A stretch of DNA of 64,000 nt from Brucella rhizosphaerae (GTDB taxonomy: Bacteria > Pseudomonadota > Alphaproteobacteria > Rhizobiales > Rhizobiaceae). The position numbers and the translations under genes were made by a program. Position 1 is the first letter of the stretch; every line of letters starts with the position of its first letter. The notes beneath the pieces were generated by a model, which made no database searches, had not been told where the DNA came from, and saw only the letters and a program-made list of their open reading frames with translations. The stretch spans positions 1 through 64,000 of the forward strand of contig NZ_NNRK01000034.1 in assembly GCF_002252475.1 (NCBI RefSeq), written 5' to 3'. Below are positions 37,037 to 47,589 of the stretch, piece by piece.

Positions 37037-37783
37037 TTACAGAACGCCGTCAGCTTTAAGCTTCTCGACCAGTTCGGAGACCGAACCAACCTTCACCCCA
37101 GCCTTGCGGCCACCCGGTTCTTCGGTCTTCAGGACCTTGAGACGCGGTGCAATATCAGCGCCAAAATCAGCAGGCGACTTCTCATCAAGCGGCTTCTTCT
37201 TGGCCTTCATGATGTTTGGCAGCGAAGCATAACGCGGCTGGTTCAGACGAAGATCAACCGTGACAATGGCTGGAAGCTTCACTGCAATGGTCTGAAGACC
37301 ACCATCGACTTCACGCGTCACCCTGGCAGAACCATCACCCAGTTCAACCTTGGATGCGAATGTCGCCTGGCTCCAGTTGAGCAATGCCGAAAGCATCTGG
37401 CCGGTCTGGTTGGCATCGTCGTCGATCGCCTGCTTGCCGAGGAATACGAGGTCTGGCTGTTCAGCCTCGACCACACCCTTAAGCACCTTGGCAACGCCAA
37501 GCGGCTCAACAGTTTCATCAACCTTGACCAGAATAGCGCGATCAGCACCCATGGCGAGAGCAGTACGCAGCGTTTCCTGCGCCTGAGCCGGACCAACCGA
37601 AACCACGATGATTTCCGTGACCTTGCCAGCTTCCTTCAGACGGATCGCTTCTTCAACCGCAATCTCGTCAAAAGGGTTCATCGACATCTTGACGTTCGAT
37701 AGCTCAACGCCTGAACCATCACCCTTAACACGGATCTTTACGTTGTAATCTACAACCCGCTTTACTGCGACAAGGACTTTCAT
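37037..37783 (-). CDS. etfB: Electron transfer flavoprotein subunit beta
   Basis: A 248-residue ETF beta chain: [19 protein letters not shown] start, the AMP-binding region [22 protein letters not shown], and the dehydrogenase recognition-loop region near 195-205 ([16 protein letters not shown]). It is the first gene of etfB-etfA-hbd. A perfect ACGT palindrome (37941-37956) lies about 160 bp upstream. Confidence 0.97.
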   Translation of the reverse strand: MKVLVAVKRVVDYNVKIRVKGDGSGVELSNVKMSMNPFDEIAVEEAIRLKEAGKVTEIIVVSVGPAQAQETLRTALAMGADRAILVKVDETVEPLGVAKVLKGVVEAEQPDLVFLGKQAIDDDANQTGQMLSALLNWSQATFASKVELGDGSARVTREVDGGLQTIAVKLPAIVTVDLRLNQPRYASLPNIMKAKKKPLDEKSPADFGADIAPRLKVLKTEEPGGRKAGVKVGSVSELVEKLKADGVL

Positions 37784-38180
37784 CCGCGATTACCTCTTCA
37801 ATGACTTTTGCGGCACGACTATGCCGCCGTGAATCTTTGCCCGCATGTCAGAATCCGACATGACAACGCTGCTGACAGAAACGCCGTGAAACCGGCACTT
37901 CCCCGCAACATCAGGGACCGGCACGAAACCTAAAGACGGTTGACGTGCACGTCAATCAGGGATGATCCGCAATATCGATTTAAATGAATTTATTCTGACA
38001 GATAGTCATTCCCATTTTTCAGAATGTCATAATGCGCCTCGCCCGTCTGGGGCGCAAGAAGGTCGCTCTAACGATTAGGACCTCCCTGTTTCATGGCGTT
38101 TACAAGTTTGCTCTCATGCGTTAGGACGACGCCGTAAACATCCGGTCGCAGCCTACCCGGTCAAAACAAGGACTCAAACT
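37784..38180. other. Divergent regulatory region of etfB and queC
   Basis: 397 bp. Contents: a small hairpin GCGGCA/TGCCGC (37810-37827), the palindrome 37941-37956, a GCGCC/GGCGC pairing and an AGGTC/GACCT hairpin (38060-38083) in the queC leader. I looked for a preQ1 riboswitch before queC and see no convincing match. Short ATG ORFs here lack ribosome binding sites. Confidence 0.5.
37941..37956. promoter_or_regulatory. Perfect 16-bp ACGT palindrome upstream of etfB
   Basis: TTGACGTGCACGTCAA is fully palindromic. It resembles the ACGT-core inverted repeats attributed by comparative genomics to LiuR-type MerR regulators of branched-chain amino acid and fatty acid breakdown, a regulon that includes etf genes. 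Regulator assignment is from memory and inferred. Confidence 0.55.
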
Positions 38181-38879
38181 ATGAAGACGCTTGTCATCTG
38201 CTCCGGCGGATTGGACTCTGTTTCGCTCGCGCACAAAATCGCGGCGGAACATCAGCTCATTGGCCTTATCTCTTTCGATTATGGTCAGCGGCATAAGAAA
38301 GAACTGAGTTTCGCAGACGCTTGCGCAAAGCGCCTCAGTGTACCTCATCACATCATCGATATTCGCCCGATCGGCGCCAGCCTTACCGGCTCTGCCCTGA
38401 CAGATGCTATTGACGTTCCCGATGGCCATTATGCCGAAGAAACGATGAAGATCACCGTCGTTCCAAACCGTAATGCCATCATGCTGGCCATAGCCTTTGG
38501 CGTGGCAGCAGCCCAAAAAGCCGAAGCTGTCGCACTTGCCGTTCATGGTGGCGATCACTTCATCTATCCCGACTGCCGCCCCGGCTTTATCGACGCTTTC
38601 CAGACCATGCAAAACCATGCGCTGGAAGGATATGCCGATATTCGTGTGGTCGCCCCTTATGTGCACAAGTCAAAAAGCGACATCGTTCTGGACGGTGCAA
38701 AATACAAGACTCCGTTTGAAGCGACCTGGTCCTGTTACAAGGGCGGCGAACATCATTGCGGACGTTGCGGCACCTGTGTGGAACGTCGCGAAGCCTTTCA
38801 TCTGGCGGGTATCAGCGATCCGACACGCTATGAGGATACAGCCTTCTGGCGTGCCGCAATCGAGAAGAGGAGCGTCTGA
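38181..38879 (+). CDS. queC: 7-cyano-7-deazaguanine synthase
   Basis: A 232-residue PP-loop ATPase converting 7-carboxy-7-deazaguanine to preQ0 in queuosine synthesis. The PP-loop SGGLDS lies at 8-13 and the zinc-binding cysteine cluster is C-YKGGEHHC-GRC-GTC near 190-205. Its TGA overlaps the ATG of queD by one base (TGATG). First gene of a tightly coupled queC-queD-queE operon. Confidence 0.97.
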   Translation: MKTLVICSGGLDSVSLAHKIAAEHQLIGLISFDYGQRHKKELSFADACAKRLSVPHHIIDIRPIGASLTGSALTDAIDVPDGHYAEETMKITVVPNRNAIMLAIAFGVAAAQKAEAVALAVHGGDHFIYPDCRPGFIDAFQTMQNHALEGYADIRVVAPYVHKSKSDIVLDGAKYKTPFEATWSCYKGGEHHCGRCGTCVERREAFHLAGISDPTRYEDTAFWRAAIEKRSV

Positions 38880-39247
38880 TGTTTCGCATCACCAAGGAGT
38901 TCCATTTCTCCGCTTCACATCAATTGACCGAACTTCCCGCCGATCATCAATGCGCGCGGCTGCATGGGCACAACTACATCGTTGAAGTCGAGCTTTCCGC
39001 CTCTGCTCTCGATGAGCATGGCTTTGTGCGCGATTATCACGAGCTGGCCCCACTCAAGCGCTATATCGACGATGAACTCGATCACCGCCATCTCAATGAT
39101 GTGCTCGGTCATAATCACGTGACGGCGGAATGTCTCGCCAGGCATCTTTATGACTGGTGTCAAAGGCGGTGGCAGGAAGTGTCGGCGGTGCGGGTCAGCG
39201 AAACACCCAAAACATGGGCCGAGTACAGACCCGGGAATCGACCATGA
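38879..39247 (+). CDS. queD: 6-carboxy-5,6,7,8-tetrahydropterin synthase
   Basis: A 122-residue QueD/PTPS-family enzyme, second step of the 7-deazaguanine pathway. Zinc ligands H14, H29 and H31 (FSASHQL, LHGHNY) and catalytic C25 are present. The C-terminus [13 protein letters not shown] is typical. Coupled at both ends: TGATG with queC and ATGA with queE. Confidence 0.97.
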   Translation: MFRITKEFHFSASHQLTELPADHQCARLHGHNYIVEVELSASALDEHGFVRDYHELAPLKRYIDDELDHRHLNDVLGHNHVTAECLARHLYDWCQRRWQEVSAVRVSETPKTWAEYRPGNRP

Positions 39248-39975
39248 AAGAGGCTTCCGAAATCCGCATCAGCGAGATTTTCGGTCCAACCATTCAGGGT
39301 GAAGGCGTGCTTAGCGGCGAACCGACTGTCTTCGTGCGCACGGGCGGCTGCGACTACCGCTGCGTATGGTGTGATAGTCTGCACGCCGTTGAGAGCCGCT
39401 TTCGCCAAGAATGGAAACCGATGGACGTTGAAGCCATATGGCATGAAGTGACGGCACTTTCTGGTAAAAGGCCCATTACGGTGTCACTTTCTGGCGGCAA
39501 TCCGGCGATTCAACCGCTGGGCCCTCTGATCGATCATGGCCAGAGCGAGGGCTATCGCTTCGCGCTCGAAACCCAGGGCTCGGTAACGAAAGACTGGTTT
39601 GCAAAGCTCGATACGCTCGTGCTGAGCCCGAAACCGCCGTCGAGCGGCATGGAGACGGATTGGGGTGCACTTGCGGCATCAATTCAGGCGGCGGGATCAA
39701 AGCCAAAAACCGTGCTGAAATTCGTGGTCTTTGATGACGCGGACTATGCTTTTGCGAAAGACGTATCGGCGCGTCATCCGCATTTGGCCATCTATCTTCA
39801 GCCCGGCAATCACACGCCGCCACCGCCCGAAGACGATGATGCCCGCATCGACATGGACGGCATCATGCGCCGCATGGAATGGCTGATCGACAAGGTGATG
39901 CAGGATCGCTGGTTCGAGGCGCACGTCCTGCCCCAGCTACATGTATTGATCTGGGGCAACAAGCGCGGCGTTTAA
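39244..39975 (+). CDS. queE: 7-carboxy-7-deazaguanine synthase
   Basis: A 243-residue radical SAM enzyme with the cluster motif C36-x3-C40-x2-C43 ([12 protein letters not shown]). It converts carboxytetrahydropterin to CDG. It starts at the ATG overlapping the queD stop (ATGA); an earlier in-frame start at 39157 would lie within queD. It ends 3 bp before the convergent adenosyltransferase gene with no room for a terminator. Confidence 0.96.
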   Translation: MKEASEIRISEIFGPTIQGEGVLSGEPTVFVRTGGCDYRCVWCDSLHAVESRFRQEWKPMDVEAIWHEVTALSGKRPITVSLSGGNPAIQPLGPLIDHGQSEGYRFALETQGSVTKDWFAKLDTLVLSPKPPSSGMETDWGALAASIQAAGSKPKTVLKFVVFDDADYAFAKDVSARHPHLAIYLQPGNHTPPPPEDDDARIDMDGIMRRMEWLIDKVMQDRWFEAHVLPQLHVLIWGNKRGV

Positions 39976-39978
39976 AAA

Positions 39979-40563
39979 TCAGCGGTTAGCGCCGGGCACC
40001 CACAACACATCGCTTGCGCCGTTATCATTAACGGCGCGGGCAGCCACAAACAGAAAGTCGGAAAGTCGGTTGATATACTGCAACGCTTCCTTCGAGACGA
40101 CTTCGCCCTCAGTCTTTGCAAGCAGAACCATTAAACGCTCGGCACGACGCGAAACGGTGCGTGCCAGATGCAAGGCCGCAGAAGCAGCCGAACCACCCGG
40201 CAGAATGAACGAACGCAGCGGAGGAATATCCGCATTCAAATAATCAATGTCAGATTCAAGCCGCGTAACCTGTGAGGCCACGATACGCAGCGGCTCATAA
40301 GCGAGTGGCTGGCCATCATCAGGCGTTGAAAGATCGGCACCAAGATCGAACAGGTCATTCTGGATGCGCATAAGCATCACATCAATATGCCCATGATCGG
40401 CACCGGCCGTATGAAGCCGAACCAGACCGATGCAGGCATTGGTTTCATCCACCGTGCCGTAAGATTCAACGCGCAGATCTGATTTCAGCCTGCGCGGACC
40501 CGAGGTCAGACCAGTCGTGCCATCATCGCCGGTCCGGGTATAAATCTTGTTGAGCTTAACCAT
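39979..40563 (-). CDS. PduO-type cob(I)yrinic acid a,c-diamide adenosyltransferase
   Basis: A 194-residue ATP:corrinoid adenosyltransferase that completes the active form of vitamin B12. YTRTGDDGTTGL (8-19) is the ATP-binding motif; ESYGTVDETNACIGLVR and RTVSRRAERLMVLL are conserved family blocks. It lies 15 bp after the twin-TM gene on the same strand. Cobamide enzymes are not in this window. Confidence 0.94.
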   Translation of the reverse strand: MVKLNKIYTRTGDDGTTGLTSGPRRLKSDLRVESYGTVDETNACIGLVRLHTAGADHGHIDVMLMRIQNDLFDLGADLSTPDDGQPLAYEPLRIVASQVTRLESDIDYLNADIPPLRSFILPGGSAASAALHLARTVSRRAERLMVLLAKTEGEVVSKEALQYINRLSDFLFVAARAVNDNGASDVLWVPGANR

Positions 40564-40578
40564 GTTTAAAGCCCGCCC

Positions 40579-40782
40579 TTACTGGCCGCTCGTCTGGCGC
40601 GCGAAGTATACGGCTGCGACGATCAGTACGATTGCGACAAACTGCAAAAAGACCCGCAGCTGCATCATCTTGTTGGAGAAATTACCATCACCGCCGCGCA
40701 TCATGTTGCGCAGGCCGATAATCAGCACAATTGCCACGGCGAACATGGCCACCATGGCCGCAGCCTTGAACAGAAAGTCCAT
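40579..40782 (-). CDS. Twin transmembrane helix small protein (HIG1-like)
   Basis: A 67-residue protein with two hydrophobic helices (about 5-25 and 43-62) joined by a loop NMMRGGDGNFSNKMMQLRV. This pattern matches the alphaproteobacterial HIG_1-domain small proteins related to mitochondrial respiratory supercomplex factors; the GxGN and KMMQLRVxxQ pattern is shared. GGAGAG lies 6 nt before the ATG. Operon with the adenosyltransferase gene. Confidence 0.85.
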   Translation of the reverse strand: MDFLFKAAAMVAMFAVAIVLIIGLRNMMRGGDGNFSNKMMQLRVFLQFVAIVLIVAAVYFARQTSGQ

Positions 40783-40816
40783 TTATTTCTCTCCCATAAT
40801 CCGCCATCTCTGTTTT

Positions 40817-40868
40817 CAAGACCAGGCTTGTTTGTTTCAAGAATGGGCTTGTTTGTTTCAAGACTGGT
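40817..40868. repeat. 21-bp tandem repeat at the end of the SDR gene
   Basis: Two 21-bp units (40817-40837 and 40838-40858) share CAAGA.....GCTTGTTTGTTT; a third, partial unit starts at 40859 and contains the SDR stop codon. The array lies just past the 3' end of the gene. Confidence 0.8.
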
Positions 40869-41700
40869 CGGACAGCATTCGATAGAGCCAGCGCGACGGC
40901 AGCAGGCGTCGTGCCAGAATACCCAGTTTCGCCGGTCGCGTAACCGTGTAATGCGGACGCGGCTTAGGCGCTTCCAATGCATGCACAAGCACCGCGTAAA
41001 CAGCTTCCGGCCCAAGCTTGCTTTTAGACTTCGTACCACCATCGTCGAGTTTTGCCATCTGACGCTGATAAAGCTCGCGATGCACGGAATGTTCAAGATC
41101 AATATTGGCGCGTGCGTGCATGGCCGCACTATAAGTGAAGCGTGAGGCTATCGGCCCCGGCTCAATCATCGAGACTTCAATGCCGGAACCTTCCAGTTCC
41201 ATGCGTTGCGCCAGCATCAGCCCTTCGAGGGCAAATTTTGACGCCACATAAGCACCGCGCCATTTCATCGGTACGAGACCAAGAATGGAAGAACAATGCA
41301 CAATGCGGCCATGGCCCTGTGCCCGCATCACCGGAATGATACGGCGTGTGAGATCATGCCAGCCAAAGAAATTAGCTTCGAATTGCGCCCGTAAGGCTTC
41401 AACCGGCAGGTCTTCAATCGCACCGGGTTGCGCATAGGCACCATTGTTGAAAAGCGCATCCAGTTTGCCGTCACTGGCGCGCAAAACCTCATCGACCAGC
41501 GCTTCAATAGACTGTGGTTCAGTATAATCGAGGTAGAAAGCCTCAAGCCCTTTGGCTTTGAGTGCCGCAATATCCTCGTCCTTGCGCGCGGTCGCAAACA
41601 CGCGCCATCCGGCCTTATGCAAAGCCTCGGCACAATAAGCACCGATACCGGAAGAGCAGCCCGTGATGATAATGCTGCGCTTTTCGCCTTCTGGAGCCAT
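40858..41700 (-). CDS. Short-chain dehydrogenase/reductase
   Basis: A 280-residue classical SDR: NAD(P) motif TGCSSGIG at about 14-21, NNGAY in the NNAG position, catalytic Ser in HCSSI and YVASK as the YxxxK motif. The C-terminal extension (THYTVTRPAKLGILARRLLPSRWLYRML-type) resembles SDRs acting on retinol-like or sterol-like lipids, but the substrate is unknown. The stop codon lies in a 21-bp tandem repeat. Confidence 0.92.
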   Translation of the reverse strand: MAPEGEKRSIIITGCSSGIGAYCAEALHKAGWRVFATARKDEDIAALKAKGLEAFYLDYTEPQSIEALVDEVLRASDGKLDALFNNGAYAQPGAIEDLPVEALRAQFEANFFGWHDLTRRIIPVMRAQGHGRIVHCSSILGLVPMKWRGAYVASKFALEGLMLAQRMELEGSGIEVSMIEPGPIASRFTYSAAMHARANIDLEHSVHRELYQRQMAKLDDGGTKSKSKLGPEAVYAVLVHALEAPKPRPHYTVTRPAKLGILARRLLPSRWLYRMLSDQS

Positions 41701-41763
41701 TCACCTGTTCCTTGCGGTCGCGTTTTCGCAACAGTGCTTGATTCGTGCCCGGTTTAAAACGGC

Positions 41764-41815
41764 TACAGCATCAGCCCAAAAATCGGTATCGATTTTTGGA
41801 CAGCACGGTGCGCAG
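41764..41815. repeat. Palindromic repeat, module E (copy 1)
   Basis: Contains a perfect 10-bp stem, CCAAAAATCG (41776-41785) with CGATTTTTGG (41790-41799), loop GTAT, then GACAGCACGGTGCGCAGATTCA. It shares GGATTTTGGACA-type and GCAGA(G)ATTCA blocks with 59364-59415. Confidence 0.6.
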
Positions 41816-41949
41816 ATTCAATAGCATAAGGCGGCCTTTGTGCATCCAAGAGGGCGCACGGCGCTCTATGCCCTTGCAATGTTGAATCTAATACTAGATT
41901 TAAGGGCGCTTGGGTCGTTTGTCGGTTTACCAAAGGGAAAAATCTGCGG

Positions 41950-42816
41950 ATGCGAAAAATCAGACGTTTTATCCGTCAGATCACTTTCGATGTTTATGGG
42001 CATTTCAGCACCGACGATGGCTGGGCTTTCGCATCGCATATTGCCCTGTCAGGCCTTATGGCTTTGTTCCCATTTCTGATCTTCGCAACATCACTCGCCA
42101 GCTTTCTCGGCACCAAGGAATTCGCCAATACGGCGGTGCACGTCGTTTTCGACATGTGGCCATCCAACATTGCGGGTCCAATCGCCAATGAAGTATCGAA
42201 CGTACTGACGGTGCAGCGCGGTGGCTTGTTGACGGTCAGTGTGATCGCGGCCGCCTATTTTGCCTCCAATGGTGTGGAAGCGTTGCGCATGTCGCTCAAT
42301 CGCGCTTATCGCGTGACCGACCAACGCTCAATCATTTTCTGCCGCCTGCAAAGCCTGGGCTTTGTGCTGCTTGGCACAATCAGTCTCATGGCAATCAGCT
42401 TTCTGCTGGTTCTCGCACCTCTTGCTGTCCGCCTTGCAGAGCAATGGTTCCCCGATATTGCGCCCTTTACCGGCACGATTGCCATCTGGCGCTATACGAT
42501 TGCGGTGATCGTTCTGGTGCTTGCGCTCTTTATCGTACACATCTGGTTGCCTGCCGGTCGTCGCCGTCTGAGCGATATTCTGCCGGGTATTGGCATCACG
42601 CTCGTTGCCTGGCTTGCAGCCGCAACCGCCTTCGCAAAATATCTCGAGACGTTTGCAAGCTATGTCACCACCTATGCGGGCCTTGCCTCGATCATGGTGG
42701 CAATCGTCTTTCTCTACATGCTCTCGGCAATCTTTATCATCGGTGCGGAAATCAATGCAGCGATCATGAATTTCCGCAAGCGCGAGCAGCAGCCAGATCT
42801 TATCGACGCAAAGTAG
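41950..42816 (+). CDS. YihY/BrkB family inner-membrane protein
   Basis: A 288-residue protein with six hydrophobic helices. The family motifs AFASHIALSGLMALFPFLIF, AYFASNGVEALRMSLNRAY and GLASIMVAIVFLYMLSAIFIIGAEINAA are present. The family was once misnamed ribonuclease BN; it is a polytopic membrane protein of unclear role. Its 3' end overlaps the convergent EamA gene by 17 bp. Confidence 0.92.
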   Translation: MRKIRRFIRQITFDVYGHFSTDDGWAFASHIALSGLMALFPFLIFATSLASFLGTKEFANTAVHVVFDMWPSNIAGPIANEVSNVLTVQRGGLLTVSVIAAAYFASNGVEALRMSLNRAYRVTDQRSIIFCRLQSLGFVLLGTISLMAISFLLVLAPLAVRLAEQWFPDIAPFTGTIAIWRYTIAVIVLVLALFIVHIWLPAGRRRLSDILPGIGITLVAWLAAATAFAKYLETFASYVTTYAGLASIMVAIVFLYMLSAIFIIGAEINAAIMNFRKREQQPDLIDAK

Positions 42817-43657
42817 TCAAAGCCACACCGAGCGTCGTCACCACCATGCCTGCAATCTGGATGGGTCCAAGCGTTTCGCCGAAAATCAGATAGGCCATGA
42901 TCGCAGCCGTGCCCGGCACCAGATAAAACAGCGATGCCACCTTCGACATGGCACCTTCACGGATCATGACCAGAAGCGCCAGAATGGCTCCGATGGAAAT
43001 GGCAAGCGTCAGCCAGACCAGCGCAAAGATAAGTTCCGGCGACCAGATCATCACCCGCGTTTCAAAGGCGAAGGCCCCAATCGCAGTCAATGACGCGGCT
43101 GCGATATATTGCACGGCGGTTCCCGCCTTGAGGTCACCCGCCGTTCCAAAGCGCTTTTGCCAGACTGTACCGGTGCTGATGGCGAGAACCGCCACGAAAG
43201 CAGCGCACAGGCTTTGCGGATCAACGCCATTGCCCGCGGAGAACTTCGGCCAGACCACCATGGTCACACCCAGAAAGCCAACCAAAAGACCCAGCCATTG
43301 GCGTCCACTGGCGCGTTCGCTCAACAGGAGTGCTGCAATCAGTGTGGTCAGCATAGGCTGAAGACCGGCGACAAGCCCGGACATGCCAGCTGGCAATCCG
43401 TGATGCACAGCCCAGAAAAGTGCTGAAAGATAGACACCGTGAATGAGGCAGCCGGTAATGGCTGCATGCATCAGAACCTTGCCTCTTGGCCAGACGCTGC
43501 GGCTTACCAATGCCCAGAGGATCATAATGGCCGCAGCGATGGAAAACCGCACCGCCATAAAACTGAACGGCTCCGCATAGGGCATGGAAAGCCCGGCACC
43601 AATAAAACCGGTGGCCCAGAGCAGAACAAACATGATCGGAAAAAAGCGGGTGGCCAT
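42800..43657 (-). CDS. EamA/DMT family transporter
   Basis: A 285-residue ten-helix DMT exporter with two EamA halves (LLWATGFIGAGLSMPYAEPFSFMAVRF and the second half beginning near 150). It is the second of three EamA genes in the window; the three are not close in sequence. The 3' end overlaps the YihY gene by 17 bp. Confidence 0.9.
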   Translation of the reverse strand: MATRFFPIMFVLLWATGFIGAGLSMPYAEPFSFMAVRFSIAAAIMILWALVSRSVWPRGKVLMHAAITGCLIHGVYLSALFWAVHHGLPAGMSGLVAGLQPMLTTLIAALLLSERASGRQWLGLLVGFLGVTMVVWPKFSAGNGVDPQSLCAAFVAVLAISTGTVWQKRFGTAGDLKAGTAVQYIAAASLTAIGAFAFETRVMIWSPELIFALVWLTLAISIGAILALLVMIREGAMSKVASLFYLVPGTAAIMAYLIFGETLGPIQIAGMVVTTLGVALTTLRR

Positions 43658-43773
43658 AAGAAAGACTTTCTGTTTGTGGCCTGCTCTAATCCGGTTCTGG
43701 CAATTGCGCTATCGCATAAATCTGATTGCTGCGATCAATTTGCCAAATGCGTCTCATCCACCTATGAAACGGC

Positions 43774-44259
43774 ATGGACGCTCAAAACGACACAATCCGC
43801 ATTCTTGTTGATGCCGACGCCTGCCCGGTGAAGGCTGAAATCTATCGCGTTGCCGAACGTCATGGCTTACCCGTGGTTCTCGTCGCTAACAGCTATATTG
43901 CCATCCCGCGCGATGCAGAACGGGTCGAGCGTATTGTCGTTTCCGACAAGCTTGATGCGGCAGATGACTGGATTGCGGAAAATTCCCGGCCGGGCACAGT
44001 CGTCATCACTGCGGACATCCCGCTTGCGAGCCGATCAATTGAAGTGGGCGCGTCGGTCATTGCACCCAATGGAAAAGTGCATACTGCAAGCACCATCGGC
44101 AACACGCTCGCCACACGCAATCTGATGGATTCCTTACGTTCTGCGGGCGAAGTAACGCGCGGACCGGCACCATTCTCGCCAAAAGACCGCTCGGCATTCC
44201 TGTCAGCGCTTGAATTGGCCATCGTCCAGCTCAAGCGTTCGGGGTTCAAATCAGCTTGA
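43774..44259 (+). CDS. YaiI/YqxD family protein (DUF188, UPF0178)
   Basis: A 161-residue protein of a widespread family with a PIN/NYN-like fold: [16 protein letters not shown] at the N-terminus, TADIPLA and the conserved [25 protein letters not shown] nuclease-like role is guessed from fold; biochemical function is unknown. No strong Shine-Dalgarno is visible. The 3' end overlaps the LysE gene by 9 bp. Confidence 0.92.
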   Translation: MDAQNDTIRILVDADACPVKAEIYRVAERHGLPVVLVANSYIAIPRDAERVERIVVSDKLDAADDWIAENSRPGTVVITADIPLASRSIEVGASVIAPNGKVHTASTIGNTLATRNLMDSLRSAGEVTRGPAPFSPKDRSAFLSALELAIVQLKRSGFKSA

Positions 44260-44871
44260 TCGTATTGAAGCTGTCGCAATGCCGGCACCGACGAGCATCG
44301 TTCCGCCAGTACGGTTGAAGATGCGCAAGGCACGCTCATTTGCAAAGAAGCGCCGCGCACGCGTGGCGACCAGCGCATAAGCGAAGGCATTGAGAAAGGC
44401 GAGCACGAGGAACGTGCTTTCAAAGACCAGCATCTGCGTCAGGAAATCGGCATGCGGGCTGAGGAATTGCGGCAGGAAAGCCACAAAAAACGTTATGCTT
44501 TTCGGATTGAGTGCTGTCACCAGCCACGCATGGAGCAACATTCTGACCGGCTTCACCTGATCCTGTCGGGCATGGGCATTCATCGTGCCTCCGGCTCGAA
44601 ACAGCTTGATACCAAGCCAGATGAGATAAGCGGCACCGATCCATTTGACGGCGGTAAAAATTGAGGCCGATGCTGCAAGCAAGGCGCCCACTCCCAACAT
44701 GGAAAGCGTCATTGCTGTGAAATCGCCAAGCGCTACACCAATGGCCATTGGAAGAGCGGCTTTCCAGCCTTGTCCAAGAGCATAGGAAACCACCAGCAGT
44801 ACCGTCGGCCCCGGAATGATCAGCATAATGATAGACGCGGCAGAAAATGCCAGCCAGACTTCGACACTCAT
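44251..44871 (-). CDS. LysE/RhtB family amino-acid exporter
   Basis: A 206-residue six-helix exporter. [25 protein letters not shown] contains the family PGP motif, followed by [21 protein letters not shown] and [20 protein letters not shown]. The substrate is probably an amino acid or homoserine lactone. The start at 44871 has GGAGAGGA upstream; an ATG 11 codons earlier lacks one. Confidence 0.93.
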   Translation of the reverse strand: MSVEVWLAFSAASIIMLIIPGPTVLLVVSYALGQGWKAALPMAIGVALGDFTAMTLSMLGVGALLAASASIFTAVKWIGAAYLIWLGIKLFRAGGTMNAHARQDQVKPVRMLLHAWLVTALNPKSITFFVAFLPQFLSPHADFLTQMLVFESTFLVLAFLNAFAYALVATRARRFFANERALRIFNRTGGTMLVGAGIATASIRSS

Positions 44872-44924
44872 GAGCAGCTTCCTCTCCAAACACGAGGAAG
44901 CCACTGATTGAACTTCGTGTCTAT

Positions 44925-47075
<2,151 letters not shown>

Positions 47076-47176
47076 GCATTTCCAGCAAAAGTGCGAAGCG
47101 GTGCTGCGTTTGATAATGCGTAAAGACAAACAGACAAAGCGGTTCCAGCGACTCCATCTTAACTGGAATCGCTCTC
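47076..47176. repeat. Mosaic repeat, module A variant plus module D (copy 8)
   Basis: GCATTTCCAGCAAAAGTGCG ... ATAATGC begins directly after the argH stop codon and is followed by module D (GCGGTTCCAG ... CTGGAATCGC, 47136-47175). It shows a further module combination. Confidence 0.8.
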
Positions 47177-47278
47177 AGCCATGCGATCTTAGTGAGATCA
47201 CTCGTGAAGGAGTGATTTCACTTTTAGATATTTTGGGTTAGACCTGACCCATAGGACAAATTCCGGGAAACAAAGCTG

Positions 47279-47461
47279 ATGACAGGCCGCTCCGCCACTT
47301 CTTCCGTGCTTCTTATCGTAGCCCTTGCAGCCACCCTTGCTGCTTGCGGACGAAAAGGCCCACTTGAGCCACCGCCTGCCCAGATGATCACCAATGATCA
47401 GGGCCGCACGGTCGAGAAACCGAAGGAAGACAAGCCCTTCATACTCGACAAGATACTTTAA
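47279..47461 (+). CDS. lptM: LptM-like small lipoprotein
   Basis: A 60-residue lipoprotein with signal peptide and lipobox LAAC (C23), followed by GRKGPLEPPP, the LptM/YifL family motif. In E. coli LptM helps the LPS translocon LptD-LptE assemble. The argH-lptM-lysA order is common in proteobacteria. No strong Shine-Dalgarno is seen (GGGAAAC 8 nt upstream). Confidence 0.9.
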   Translation: MTGRSATSSVLLIVALAATLAACGRKGPLEPPPAQMITNDQGRTVEKPKEDKPFILDKIL

Positions 47462-47560
47462 AGCGCGTTTCGATCTGATTTCACCAGATCGCCGCTCTAA
47501 AGTCTTTTACTTGAGCATAATCTTATCGATCCTCGTTTCACTCCGGTCAGATTGTGCTCT
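47462..47560. repeat. Interspersed repeat, module B plus module C (copy 1)
   Basis: Module B (GCGCGTTTCGATCTG ... CAGATCG, 47462-47498) directly follows the lptM stop; module C (AGCATAATC ... GATTGTGCT, 47513-47560) follows. Related module C copies lie at 48866-48910 and, inverted, 59833-59877. Confidence 0.7.
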
Positions 47561-47589
47561 AATCTCTGATCAAGCAGGGACTGTTTCCC

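Noticed and set aside
38031..38123. A 30-codon ORF in the queC leader
   Set aside because: No ribosome binding site; the region is better explained as leader with small hairpins.
37784..38180. preQ1 riboswitch before queC
   Set aside because: No recognisable compact pseudoknot aptamer sequence; only weak hairpins are present.
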